From Haloarcula marismortui ATCC 43049 (GTDB taxonomy: Archaea > Halobacteriota > Halobacteria > Halobacteriales > Haloarculaceae), in assembly GCF_000011085.1 (NCBI RefSeq), contig NC_006394.1:62001-126000 (forward strand): a stretch of 64,000 nt of DNA, given 5' to 3'. The first letter of the stretch is position 1, and each line of letters begins with the position of its first letter. A program made the translations under genes and the position numbers. Positions 8,656 through 17,014 of the stretch are shown in pieces. Below the pieces are notes generated by a model. That model searched no databases and was not told the DNA's origin. It saw only the letters and a program-made list of their open reading frames with translations.

Positions 8656-9949
8656 GCGTCACCTCCTGTGCGTTCTCGACCGGTCGCGCAGGCGGCAGCG
8701 AACGCAACGACCGTGGGGGGACGAGGAAATTACCGCGACGCTCCGTTCGGATGTACTGCAGGATGCCGTTGTTGTTTCGCTGACCGACGGCCGACTGCTC
8801 GGTGACGTCAGTGCCATTCATCGCTTCTCTCGTGTCGACGAAGTCGGTGATCCGTCGCTGGAGCGCAAGGAAGTGGAGGCTGGCGGTTTCACCGTCGGTA
8901 GAATCGAAGTCGCGCCGAAGGATGAGAGGCGAGTCATCGTCATCGCGAGCGCGGGCGGATTTCTGGGAGTGACCGACGACGCCCATCTCGCGGGCCGTCT
9001 CATCCGTTGGCTGACAGTCGTCGATTTTGCTGCTGGTTCCGAGATTGTCTCCAGCGCCCTCGATTACGTCGTTCTCGGCGTGGTACGGACAGAACATCTT
9101 CGCCTCACGCTGCCAGCGATCGTCCTGATTGTACCACTGATTGAGATTGAGCTGGAGCTTGGAGATGTGCTGGGTCGTTCCACCGGCGAACGGCCCCGAC
9201 TGGATTGTCACGCGATCTTCACTGGCCTGGTTCTTTTTGAATCCCGATTTGAATCCCATAAACAGCGGCGCGTCCTCTGGGACCTTATCTGCCGGAACAC
9301 CCTCTGCATCGTCAGCATTCTCCGCCGGCAACCCGTCCCCAATAAAGCCCGTCCGCCGGTCGGCGATTGAGAAAACATCGGTCAGTGTAGCGTCAGGCTG
9401 ATCGACACCGTTGAGGGTTGATTTGTTCCCTTTGAGGGCTTCTTCGGCACCGAGCACCACCTGTGCCGTGTTACTCGCGAGATGGACGACTGCATCGGGC
9501 GTATCGAACTCGGGATCCTCAAACGGCGCAAGTGCTTCTGGATCAGGGAGGTCAACGTCTTCGGGAAGCGATTCGTCGAATCGGTCGAAGTATGCCGGAG
9601 AATAACTCACCGTGAGCAATAACCCGCCCCCGCTTCGCTCGTAGGCGTGTTCGATCCCACGGAGAGCTGTTTCAACTTGGTCACGGTCGTCTTCGTTCGG
9701 GGGCCCGTCTCGTCGGTAATTTAGATAGAGGAGCACACGATGGCTCGGAGCGACGACGTTCCCGTGGTCGTCCCGTGGGAGGGCCTCATTCCAAGCGTGC
9801 TGACGTTGTGGATACGACGAGAGATCATCCGGCCCTGTTGGGACGTCAACATCTTCACGGCCTAAACAGGCACTGAATGCCGCTGCGCCTCCGATAGCGA
9901 CGGCCGACTTGAGGAATTCTCTGCGAGGGATACCTCTCTCATCAGTCAT
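8642..9949 (-). CDS. Tat-exported DyP-type (EfeB-like) heme peroxidase
   Basis: A 435-residue protein with Tat signal RREFLKSAVAIGGAAAFSAC at its N-terminus. DyP family hallmarks can be seen: GFIGDG (the distal aspartate GxxDG site) and later GHSQKSAR...ILRRDF, which matches the H-x-R-K-A-x-x-R block carrying the proximal heme His. This is followed by SLHFLALQRRITDFV. In bacteria, EfeB peroxidases act with P19-like and EfeO proteins in iron acquisition, and the two P19-like genes downstream support the same assignment. It is the first gene of this minus-strand operon. DUF7405 is the haloarchaeal family name I recall. Confidence 0.72.
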   Translation of the reverse strand: MTDERGIPRREFLKSAVAIGGAAAFSACLGREDVDVPTGPDDLSSYPQRQHAWNEALPRDDHGNVVAPSHRVLLYLNYRRDGPPNEDDRDQVETALRGIEHAYERSGGGLLLTVSYSPAYFDRFDESLPEDVDLPDPEALAPFEDPEFDTPDAVVHLASNTAQVVLGAEEALKGNKSTLNGVDQPDATLTDVFSIADRRTGFIGDGLPAENADDAEGVPADKVPEDAPLFMGFKSGFKKNQASEDRVTIQSGPFAGGTTQHISKLQLNLNQWYNQDDRWQREAKMFCPYHAENDVIEGAGDNLGTSSKIDDCQPTDETAREMGVVGHSQKSARARDDDDSPLILRRDFDSTDGETASLHFLALQRRITDFVDTREAMNGTDVTEQSAVGQRNNNGILQYIRTERRGNFLVPPRSLRSLPPARPVENAQEVTHESS

Positions 9950-10025
9950 TGACGACAGTTAGGAAGCCAACGGAAAAGGCGGTTCTGGTAGAGTTCTTGA
10001 ATCCCCGCTCAAGGTCGGTAGTAGA

Positions 10026-10613
10026 CTATCTGGTGATGAGCTTCTTCACCAAGTTCCACCCGATAAATCGGGGGGCCCGCTTGCGGTATTGCTCGTATTC
10101 CTGGCCATACTGCTCTCGCAGCCACGGTTCTTCGGCAAACGGGAACAGTGCGTACACGAGGATGGTCAAGATGCCGTGTACAGCCAGTTTCCGGGAGTTC
10201 ACTGCAATGATCGCGCCGACGATGAACGTAATGAATCCCACGCTCTGAGGGTTGCGCGTGTACTGGTAGATACCGTTCGTCCGAAGTTCCCCTTCTCTTC
10301 CACTGCTTTCCATCCACCCAAGTTCGAAGAGTGCTGAGAGGGCAAATCCCATCCCGAGTGCGGCGATACCGCTACCCGTGAGTTTGCTCCAACGTTCGGT
10401 GAAAATGAAGGAGTCCCGATCGAGCGCGCCCAGCACGGGAAACCCAGCGAACACGACGGAGAGCGCTGACCAATTGAACCACCACCGCCAAGAGCTGTCA
10501 CCGATGGGCCACACTCGACGGTCAGGATGAACCGCACTGATGGCGTACCCGAGAATCAGCGTGACATCCGCGACGACCGCCGTCAGGAGCGCACGATCTG
10601 AGAACGAGGACAT
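10026..10613 (-). CDS. membrane methyltransferase of the PEMT/ICMT family
   Basis: About 195 residues with five hydrophobic segments. The C-terminal signature of phospholipid or isoprenylcysteine methyltransferase-like proteins is present: GIYQYTRNPQSVGF, then EEPWLREQYGQEYEQYRKRAPRF. These enzymes transfer a methyl group from S-adenosylmethionine at the membrane. The substrate is unknown. The ATG at 10613 is preferred to longer upstream starts, because the region before it is not protein-like. Confidence 0.78.
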   Translation of the reverse strand: MSSFSDRALLTAVVADVTLILGYAISAVHPDRRVWPIGDSSWRWWFNWSALSVVFAGFPVLGALDRDSFIFTERWSKLTGSGIAALGMGFALSALFELGWMESSGREGELRTNGIYQYTRNPQSVGFITFIVGAIIAVNSRKLAVHGILTILVYALFPFAEEPWLREQYGQEYEQYRKRAPRFIGWNLVKKLITR

Positions 10614-10783
10614 ACGTGTATGTCGTGATAGTGAAGGACAAAAAAGTGAGACAATCTTGGGTTCGCATCTGGGTACTGCTCCCTCTGAAGAGGTTTGGAA
10701 CCACCAACCACTCTCTACAATTCTAACATCCGGAGTAACTCGAATCGACGTTCTCAGGTAACTGCGTTTCAAATTCAGCCCAC

Positions 10784-11122
10784 ATGGCGGGATTTGTCCC
10801 ACTCCATAGCGGGTTTACCGGTTCGCAGTCCCTTCCGTTGCTCGTGGTGATCACCGCCGCGGCTGCGGGTACAGCGGTACTTCTGGGACTTGCGATCGGC
10901 GCGTTCGTTCAACGCCAATCCCGTCCATATCTGTTAATCGTCGCTGCATTGGCTGCCCTTCTTGGACGCTCTGCGGTTGCGGGGATCTCCATCGTAGGCC
11001 TGTTTTCACAAGCCGAGCATCACCTCCTCGAACACGGGCTTGATGTCATTCTTGTAGCGCTCGTTATTGCTGCAGTCTATCACTCCCGAACCATTTCGAA
11101 CGAGACCAACTTCGATACATGA
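10784..11122 (+). CDS. three-helix membrane protein paired with a wHTH regulator
   Basis: A 112-residue protein with three hydrophobic segments (about 18-40, 48-62 and 84-98) and a short hydrophilic tail. Its stop overlaps the ATG of the following double winged-helix regulator (ATGA overlap at 11119-11122). This is the usual arrangement of a haloarchaeal membrane protein with a cognate wHTH protein, perhaps as a sensor and regulator pair. I recall the family as DUF7471, but this is unverified. Confidence 0.7.
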   Translation: MAGFVPLHSGFTGSQSLPLLVVITAAAAGTAVLLGLAIGAFVQRQSRPYLLIVAALAALLGRSAVAGISIVGLFSQAEHHLLEHGLDVILVALVIAAVYHSRTISNETNFDT

Positions 11123-11637
11123 CACACCAACGTGACCGAATTCACGAGTATATTGCCACCCACCCTGGAGAACACTTCAACGCGCTCACGCGGAGACTCG
11201 ACCTCGCACCAGGACAGGTACAGTACCATCTCAGGAAACTCCAGAATCAAGAGAGAGTGGTCAACCTACCTCTCTATGGCCGGACCCACTATTACACACC
11301 GGAATATGATGCGTGGGAGCGGGGAGCAATCGCTGTCCTTCGCCGGGAAACAGCACGCGACATCTTATTCTGTGTTCTCGAACAGGGAACATCCAGCCCG
11401 AACGCTGTCACAGAGTCCCTCGGGATTGCTCGGGGAACCCTTGAGTGGCACTTGGATCATTTGACGGAACAGAATCTCATCGAGAAACACCGAGATGTCA
11501 ATAATCACGTGACGCTGGTCGCAGCCGAGCGGACTGAGACCGCTCGCCTCCTCGAAGAGATCTCCCCCTCGCTGTCCGATCGGATGATCGACCGGTTCAC
11601 CCGCCTCGTCGATAACCTATTGGCGGATGGATCGTAA
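11119..11637 (+). CDS. tandem winged-helix transcriptional regulator
   Basis: A 172-residue protein containing two winged helix-turn-helix units. The first is about 4-55 (HPGEHFNALTRRLDLAPGQVQYHLRKLQ) and the second about 72-125 (SPNAVTESLGIARGTLEWHLDHL). This is the MarR/ArsR-like double wHTH layout common in haloarchaea. It is translationally coupled to the membrane protein before it. Targets are unknown. Confidence 0.82.
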   Translation: MTHQRDRIHEYIATHPGEHFNALTRRLDLAPGQVQYHLRKLQNQERVVNLPLYGRTHYYTPEYDAWERGAIAVLRRETARDILFCVLEQGTSSPNAVTESLGIARGTLEWHLDHLTEQNLIEKHRDVNNHVTLVAAERTETARLLEEISPSLSDRMIDRFTRLVDNLLADGS

Positions 11638-11708
11638 CGAGCCCTCGGATGTATTTCGTTGAAACGAGAACTTGATTGTTCGATTACTGCACCCACTTGG
11701 ATAGAACG

Positions 11709-12002
11709 CTATGCAGTCCCTGAGTCCACGGTTCCCAGATACTGGGTTTCCCACTCACGACGTGCCTCTATTTCACGCTGACCGCGCTGTGTAACTGTGT
11801 ATACGTTCGTCCGCCTGTCGAGTTCACCCTTCTCGAGCAGTCCTTTGTCGACGAGGTCGTCGAGATTCGGATAGAGGCGCCCGTGGTTGATCTCCTGTTC
11901 GTAGTAGTCGTCGAGTTCGTCTTTGATTGCGAGCCCGTGTGGTTCCTTGAGCCCGGCCGTTACATACAAGATGTCCCGCTGGAACCCAGTTAGATCGTGC
12001 AT
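11709..12002 (-). CDS. PadR-family transcriptional regulator
   Basis: A 97-residue winged-helix protein: MHDLTGFQRDILYVTAGLKE...GRLYPNLDDLVDKGLLEKGELDRRTNVYTVTQRG. It strongly resembles haloarchaeal PadR proteins, including the RosR oxidative-stress type. The start MHDLTGF is the family start; longer in-frame extensions to 12188 read as non-protein. It is divergent from the histone-fold gene at 12136. Confidence 0.85.
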   Translation of the reverse strand: MHDLTGFQRDILYVTAGLKEPHGLAIKDELDDYYEQEINHGRLYPNLDDLVDKGLLEKGELDRRTNVYTVTQRGQREIEARREWETQYLGTVDSGTA

Positions 12003-12102
12003 CCGTCTGTTCTCTATTTTGAGGGGTGGCATATGTTCTCTCTGGTACCCCGAGGCGATTTTGGCTTGACTGGGTCGGGATATCGCGTGAAAACTTCGAA
12101 CC

Positions 12103-12110
12103 TTTATATA
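12103..12110 (+). promoter_or_regulatory. TATA box for the histone-fold gene
   Basis: TTTATATA lies 26-33 bases before the ATG at 12136, giving a short or absent leader. It sits in the divergent intergenic region shared with the PadR gene. Confidence 0.6.
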
Positions 12111-12135
12111 GTGGACAGGTGAATTCCGCGATGGA

Positions 12136-12303
12136 ATGTCTGACCTAATCGTCAAAGCAGCCGTGAAGGACGCACTCTCGGACAACAACGTCTCGGCAGA
12201 TTTCTACGACACGCTCAACGAGGAGGTCGCCGAACTGCTCGACGACGCCGCAGAGCGTGCCGAGTCCAACGACCGGAAGACGGTCCAGCCCCGCGACCTG
12301 TAG
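12136..12303 (+). CDS. histone-fold protein (DUF1931-like), 55 residues
   Basis: A 55-residue protein: MSDLIVKAAVKDALSDNNV...FYDTLNEEVAELLDDAAERAESN, then KTVQPRDL. The helix pattern and the VKAAVK start, with the KTVQPRDL end, match the short histone-fold family DUF1931 found across haloarchaea. A perfect TATA box is 26 bases upstream. It could act as a small chromatin or DNA-binding protein. It falls below usual gene-length cut-offs, which makes it easy to miss. A possible hairpin (CTGCG-TAA-CGCAG) lies just after its stop. Confidence 0.78.
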   Translation: MSDLIVKAAVKDALSDNNVSADFYDTLNEEVAELLDDAAERAESNDRKTVQPRDL

Positions 12304-12378
12304 GCCTGCGTAACGCAGCCAAGCCCGTCACTCGAACGTAGCTTTTTGAGGTTCCTGTACAGAAGTTAGGAAACGAAG

Positions 12379-13431
12379 ATGGCGGACGCACCGGATACTG
12401 AACGGCAGGCGGTCGAGCCTGAGGCAGGAGACGTCCTCAGCGTGTCACAGCTGAACGACCGAATCGCCTCGGTCGTCGAGGATGCGCCTGCCCTCGACGG
12501 TGTCCGCTGTATTGGCGAAGTCACGGATCTCCATCAGAACAGTACAGCGCTCTACTTCACGCTTACCGATGGCGACGCCGAGCTCCCCTGTATGATCTGG
12601 GCAAACCGCTATCGGAAGATGGACGCCGAGCTCGAGGACGGGACTGAGGTCATCCTGGAAGGCGATATCGACTACTGGACTGAAGGCGGGAAAATCGACC
12701 TCAAGCCGTGGGAAGTGATCGTCGTCGGCGACGGCGACCAAGCGGCCGCGGTCGAGCGACTGCGCAGCGAGCTCGAAGAGCGTGGCTGGTTCGACGACGA
12801 GCAGAAACAGCGCCCGCCAGCGTTTCCGGAACGGGTCGGTGTTGTGACCTCACTCCGAGGGGATGCTCGGTACGACATCCAGAGCGCGATCCACGAGCAA
12901 GACCCTACAGTCGACATCCTGGTGAAGGATGCGACCGTCCAAGGGTCAGAGGCACCGACGTCTATCGCGAACGGGATTCACCATCTGGACCGCTCCGAGG
13001 ACGTCGATTCAATTATCGTCGGCCGCGGCGGTGGGAGCGATTCGAACCTTCAGGCGTTCAACACCGAGCGGGTCGCGGAAGCGATCTTCACCGCGAACAC
13101 CCCGATCGTCACGGCAATTGGCCATACTGACGACCGGCTAATCGCGGATCGGGTAGCGGATATGGCCGCGATCACACCGACAGCGGCCGGCGAGTACATC
13201 GCGAAGTCTCGGAATGACTTCCTGGCTAGCGACATTGGCCCGCTTGAGCAACAGCTTGAGGCCGCGTACGAGACCTTTGAACAGGAGCACGAACACGAAC
13301 AGGAACTGGCCGAGGCAGTCGAAGAGGCGACCGCGCCTGAGGGCCTGTCGCCAGTTTACTACAAGGTTGCAATTGTCGTGCTCCTAGTGCTGTTGCTGCT
13401 CATTACTGCACTCTGGCTGGGGGTGATCTAA
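12379..13431 (+). CDS. xseA: exodeoxyribonuclease VII large subunit with C-terminal membrane helix
   Basis: A 350-residue protein. Residues about 20-110 form the OB-fold of XseA (VSQLNDRIASVVED...GEVTDLHQ...YFTLTDGDAELPCMIW). Residues about 140-285 form the catalytic core, with RVGVVTSLRGDARYDI, VGRGGGSDSNLQAFN and AIGHTDDRLIADRVADMAAITPTAAGE. The long coiled-coil region of bacterial XseA is reduced to one short acidic helix. The last 20 residues are a clear transmembrane segment, which is not part of the normal family. XseB follows three bases later. Exonuclease VII degrades single-stranded DNA; tethering to the membrane is an inference. Confidence 0.88.
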   Translation: MADAPDTERQAVEPEAGDVLSVSQLNDRIASVVEDAPALDGVRCIGEVTDLHQNSTALYFTLTDGDAELPCMIWANRYRKMDAELEDGTEVILEGDIDYWTEGGKIDLKPWEVIVVGDGDQAAAVERLRSELEERGWFDDEQKQRPPAFPERVGVVTSLRGDARYDIQSAIHEQDPTVDILVKDATVQGSEAPTSIANGIHHLDRSEDVDSIIVGRGGGSDSNLQAFNTERVAEAIFTANTPIVTAIGHTDDRLIADRVADMAAITPTAAGEYIAKSRNDFLASDIGPLEQQLEAAYETFEQEHEHEQELAEAVEEATAPEGLSPVYYKVAIVVLLVLLLLITALWLGVI

Positions 13432-13434
13432 TCG

Positions 13435-13617
13435 ATGGCAAAAGACACGGACATCAGGAGTCGGATGAACCGAATCGAAGAGATTATCGACCAACTCGAC
13501 GCGGATGAGGTGTCACTTGATGAAGGGAGTGAGCTGTACGAGGAAGGGCAGGAGTTACTAACTGAAATCCGCGAGCGACTCCACGAAGGCCAGGGCGAGG
13601 TCATCGAGATCAAATGA
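13435..13617 (+). CDS. xseB: exodeoxyribonuclease VII small subunit
   Basis: A 60-residue protein: helical hairpin RMNRIEEIIDQLDADEVSLD, then a second helix ELYEEGQELLTEIRERL. This is the small-subunit pattern of exonuclease VII. It starts three bases after the xseA stop, so the two are co-expressed as the heteromeric enzyme. Confidence 0.86.
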   Translation: MAKDTDIRSRMNRIEEIIDQLDADEVSLDEGSELYEEGQELLTEIRERLHEGQGEVIEIK

Positions 13618-13649
13618 GGAACGGCAGCGGTATCGACTGTCTCTCCGCG

Positions 13650-13690
13650 TTAACCAACAGCCTGCCGTTGTTCACGAGCTTGTTGGTTAA
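13650..13690. repeat. TTAACCAACA dyad, copy 1
   Basis: Inverted arms TTAACCAACA (13650-13659) and TGTTGGTTAA (13681-13690) separated by 21 bases. It lies between xseB and the HExxH membrane gene. The same dyad with 21-22-base spacing occurs at 39219, 54576 and 63301. Confidence 0.75.
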
Positions 13691-13764
13691 GGTCGCTAGC
13701 CACGGTTACCCTTCAGGCTTATCTGCGATGTCCTCCCATTTCGAACCGTTCGACGGTAGTTCCA

Positions 13765-14139
13765 ATGTTCCATGAGACGGTTCTGATATTCGGCGTCTAC
13801 CTACTCGCGTGTGGTGTAGCGTGGATCCTCCATGAGTCCGCACACTACGCCGTCCACAGGCTCTATGCGGAATCAGTCTCGTTCGGTGTCAATCGACGTG
13901 GCCCATACGTTGACGCCGTTTACGCCCCGTCTGCTCCGACGGTCGCTATCCGACTCGGTTCGATCGCGCCGACTCTCCTCTATACCCCTATTGTCGTACT
14001 CGGAATTGGAGCCTATCTCTCGTCGAATCCGGTTCCACAGTTGGATCCAGTCGGGTGGTCGCTTGTCGCCGTTCCTCTCGTGATTTTGACTTTTCCGACT
14101 GGTGCTGATATCCAAGCGTGTCTCAACGCCTCAGAATAG
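13765..14139 (+). CDS. small membrane metalloprotease-like protein (HExxH)
   Basis: A 124-residue polytopic protein with an intramembrane zinc-protease-like signature: HESAH at about 23-27 (ILHESAHYAVHR) and a distant FPTGADIQACL that could supply the third ligand Asp. About four hydrophobic segments are predicted. It resembles DUF3267 or site-2-protease-like minimal membrane proteins. Protease activity is inferred from the motif only. Confidence 0.6.
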   Translation: MFHETVLIFGVYLLACGVAWILHESAHYAVHRLYAESVSFGVNRRGPYVDAVYAPSAPTVAIRLGSIAPTLLYTPIVVLGIGAYLSSNPVPQLDPVGWSLVAVPLVILTFPTGADIQACLNASE

Positions 14140-14247
14140 CGTTTCTTAACGTGTATTCGGTCGGCGTCAGACAAACACTTCATTAGTTACATAGTCAGAT
14201 TTTAAGAAAGTCATTGGCCGTCAGTATTTAGTAGATAAGACGCAAGT

Positions 14248-14547
14248 ATGTGCAAATGTATCATGGCACAAGCCAGTCCCCGCAGTACCCCCCGTGAAAC
14301 TGATACGGACGAGCGGTCCTCCGTGTCAGTTGAAGCGTGGTTGGAGGCGGTCAGTAGAGAACTGGATCCCGCCGAGTGTGAGGACCTCTCCGAACTCGGC
14401 ATCTACTCGATCCACGAACACAGCAGCGCCCGCACGATCACCCTTCCTGAGGATGCGGACGAGTTCGAGGACGCGACGACGGTAAAGCAGTACTATTTCG
14501 AGGGCGAGGATTGCCCGCTTCTCATCGTTGCTCCGCTGCAGGTCTAA
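14248..14547 (+). CDS. conserved-looking 99-residue haloarchaeal protein
   Basis: A 99-residue protein with an acidic body and a C-terminal YYFEGEDCPLLIVAPLQV that looks like the final strands of a small alpha/beta domain. A TATA-like TATTTAG 15-24 bases upstream supports the first ATG (MCKC...). An ATG at 14263 is a second option. No function is recognised. Confidence 0.55.
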   Translation: MCKCIMAQASPRSTPRETDTDERSSVSVEAWLEAVSRELDPAECEDLSELGIYSIHEHSSARTITLPEDADEFEDATTVKQYYFEGEDCPLLIVAPLQV

Positions 14548-14567
14548 GTCGCCCTGTGGGTCGCAGA

Positions 14568-14771
14568 TCAGCAGTCGGTGTCATCTTCTTTGTGGTCGGA
14601 ATAGAACTGGATGAGGTACTGGAATCGGCCTGTATCACTCGTGAATGAGTCGAGTTCTTCCTGTAACCACTCGTATTTGTCCTGCGGGATTCGCATATTG
14701 ATTCGGGCCACATCGTCGCTAACATCCGAGTCGGAGTTGCTGGCGCTGGTTGCTGTGTCCGCGTCTGACAT
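14568..14771 (-). CDS. ribbon-helix-helix-type regulator next to the conjugation module
   Basis: A 67-residue protein with an acidic N-terminus, then ARINMRIPQDKYEWLQEEL...FQYLIQFY. The strand (INMRIP) followed by two helices is the CopG/Arc-like ribbon-helix-helix layout. It is divergent from the type IV secretion-like operon. The intervening DNA contains three direct copies of GAGAACTT, so it is a reasonable candidate for the module's regulator. Confidence 0.6.
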   Translation of the reverse strand: MSDADTATSASNSDSDVSDDVARINMRIPQDKYEWLQEELDSFTSDTGRFQYLIQFYSDHKEDDTDC

Positions 14772-14814
14772 TAGTTCGACCCAGGCTATGCGGTCGCATA
14801 TATCCCAGTAGAAT

Positions 14815-14844
14815 GAGAACTTCTCTAGAGAACTTGGAGAACTT
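14815..14844. repeat. three direct GAGAACTT repeats (candidate operator)
   Basis: GAGAACTT occurs at 14815-14822, 14828-14835 and 14837-14844. It lies between the divergent RHH gene and the first gene of the secretion module. Short direct repeats are typical targets of ribbon-helix-helix repressors. Confidence 0.5.
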
Positions 14845-14910
14845 TGAAGATCTACAAATTCATTCAAATTTTCTGACCTCTTTTGGTCGTGCTATCCTTT
14901 CCCACAAACG

Positions 14911-15333
14911 ATGTGTGCTAAGGTCCCCTCCGGCGAGACGCCGGCCAGTACTGAGGAATCGACGTCCGTCATTCGGATCATCCACAGGTCCATCGGCCCG
15001 ATTCTGCTGGCGCTCCTCCCGCTGATCCTGTTCGTGGGGACGGCGGCCGCACAGTCGGATCCGGGGAGCGCATTCTGCGACTCGAACATGGCCGACACCA
15101 TCCAGAACATCTTCACCATCATCCAGTTCGGTGGGCCGCTCATCGGCGGCGTCCTCGCGCTCGGCGCGACGGTGGCGATCCCGTTCACCCGTCGCTCGGA
15201 CTGGAAGAAGGAGATGAAATCTGTCCGGAATCAGGGCCTGCTCTGGGGCGTGATCGTCGCCCCCCTCGGGACGGAGATCGTCCAGTTCATCCTGAACAAC
15301 ATCGTGGTCGGTGGCACGAGTTGTGGATTCTAA
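14911..15333 (+). CDS. VirB2-like small membrane protein of the secretion module
   Basis: A 140-residue protein. A signal-like hydrophobic segment (about 28-47) ends in FVGTAAAQSD, a good signal peptidase site. Two more hydrophobic helices follow (about 66-90 and 108-130) with a basic loop (RRSDWKKEMK) between them. A cleaved leader plus two helices and a short cytoplasmic loop is the VirB2/TrbC pilin layout. The position, first gene before VirB6-, VirB4- and VirD4-like genes, supports this. No sequence identity to VirB2 is claimed. Confidence 0.6.
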   Translation: MCAKVPSGETPASTEESTSVIRIIHRSIGPILLALLPLILFVGTAAAQSDPGSAFCDSNMADTIQNIFTIIQFGGPLIGGVLALGATVAIPFTRRSDWKKEMKSVRNQGLLWGVIVAPLGTEIVQFILNNIVVGGTSCGF

Positions 15334-17014
15334 CCACGCACCAGGATTCGCACTCGTCATGTCCGCCGTCCTCGTCGCATCGACAGCCGCCGTTCCAGTG
15401 GGCGCCCATCCCCCGAATAGTACTGACCACGGCGTTCCGGAGGAGACCTTTCACAAACTGTGGTCGGGGGATCAAGACGGTGCGACCGACGGTGCGAATC
15501 TGAGTAACGGGTCGGCGGTCGAGCAGCTTGGCGAGGGGACCGATGTCCCGTTCGATTCGCCCCCGCGTGCAGTTGAGCGATGGAACCGTGGCGACCACTC
15601 GGAGTTCCCGGCGACCAACAGCTCCGTGTCGATCCATCCACCAGATGCGGACCTCACCAGCGACCAGTTCATCAAGGAAGCCTATACTGAGGTGTTCGCC
15701 GTTCAGCCGTCCACCCGAGCGCGCCTCTCGTCGTCTAGACAGCCGCTTTACGTCGCTCCAGACGGGACGCTCCGCGGGACCGTCGATTACCGGGTGGCGG
15801 TGCCGCCTGACGACACCTCCGGCGATCGACGTGTCTACTGGAGTCTGGAGAGCCATCAGGTTGAGGAGACGAGACTCCTCGTCGACGGCGACGAGGAGAC
15901 GACGGCTGGTGGTTCCCACACGCCGGCACTGTCGTACTCCTTGGATGGATACGCCGGCGAGGACCACCAGCTCACGCTCCAGGCGAATATCTCGGTCCGA
16001 CTTCGGAAGGAGGTCGAAGTTTGTACCGCTCACAACGACGAAGGCGATTGTACCAACTGGGAGAGTTCCGTTTCATACCCGACCGAGACCGTCACGGTAA
16101 CCGATTCCATCGAGGTCACGAAGTATGACCTCGCGGTATCAGGGTTCATCGCGGAGTATCCGAACGGTGATCTCGGCCTCGTCGTTTACAAGAACCAGCC
16201 GTGGCTCGGCTACCAGTTGCCCAACGGTGATGTCCGAGGTGTCTGGCGGTTCTACTCAGCCCGAGACAAGGACTGGGATACGCTGGTCTACAGCTCGGAC
16301 GACGGACAGCGGACCGCCCACTCACCGCTCCATCCACTCCAGGTGAACGCGTACCCCATCGAGACGGGGCCGACGCCGTCGCCCCGCCGGAACGTGACGA
16401 TACTGGATGTGTACGGGACGTCGACGTCGCCGCCGACGCTCCCGTCGAACGTTCACCTGGATGTTCTCACGGAGTCGTACACGGCCAGCTACGGCATCGC
16501 GACGCGGGCCACGACCGACGAACAGCCCGAGACTGTCCGTGCGTGGGGGCTCGTCAGAGGGGTTGAGGCAGAACGGCCCGCCGATGAGTTCGCTCGAATC
16601 CAGATCGACGAGAGCAACCTCTCTCTGGAGGTGGTGAACCAGACCGAAGATACGGTCACCGTCCGGGTGACCCTCCAGAACGCGAACACCGGCGCACCAA
16701 TCAATACCGACGAACGGGACGGCTACGTCGTCGTCAACGGGCAGCGGGTGAACACGACCGGGAACGGAACCGTCACGACGACGATTGAACGTTCCCCTGG
16801 CGGTGTGTCGGCCCGATACGAACCCGGCCACTGGTGGCTCAATCCTCCCGGCTATACCGGCGACTCGGATACTGTCCTGCTGCAAGGCTCAGTGCTCCAG
16901 TTGGTGTCGACGCTGTTCCGGATCGGCGTTCCCGTCTCGCTGTTCCTCCTTGCAGTGTTCTTCATCGATCGGATTACAGGGTGGCGTATCTGGCCCCCGT
17001 GGAGGTCACTATAA
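15323..17014 (+). CDS. large secreted or membrane-anchored protein of the secretion module
   Basis: About 563 residues. The N-terminus has a signal-like stretch (SAVLVASTAAVPVGA). A long beta-rich extracellular region of about 470 residues follows, including a disulphide-capable ECTAHNDEGDCTNW-type segment near 230-245. The C-terminus has one transmembrane helix and a short basic tail (DRITGWRIWPPWRSL). The start is uncertain: GTG 15311, GTG 15323 (used here) or ATG 15359. It overlaps the previous stop and is followed without a gap by a Tat lipoprotein. It could be a surface subunit of the transfer apparatus; no family is recognised. Confidence 0.65.
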   Translation: MDSNHAPGFALVMSAVLVASTAAVPVGAHPPNSTDHGVPEETFHKLWSGDQDGATDGANLSNGSAVEQLGEGTDVPFDSPPRAVERWNRGDHSEFPATNSSVSIHPPDADLTSDQFIKEAYTEVFAVQPSTRARLSSSRQPLYVAPDGTLRGTVDYRVAVPPDDTSGDRRVYWSLESHQVEETRLLVDGDEETTAGGSHTPALSYSLDGYAGEDHQLTLQANISVRLRKEVEVCTAHNDEGDCTNWESSVSYPTETVTVTDSIEVTKYDLAVSGFIAEYPNGDLGLVVYKNQPWLGYQLPNGDVRGVWRFYSARDKDWDTLVYSSDDGQRTAHSPLHPLQVNAYPIETGPTPSPRRNVTILDVYGTSTSPPTLPSNVHLDVLTESYTASYGIATRATTDEQPETVRAWGLVRGVEAERPADEFARIQIDESNLSLEVVNQTEDTVTVRVTLQNANTGAPINTDERDGYVVVNGQRVNTTGNGTVTTTIERSPGGVSARYEPGHWWLNPPGYTGDSDTVLLQGSVLQLVSTLFRIGVPVSLFLLAVFFIDRITGWRIWPPWRSL

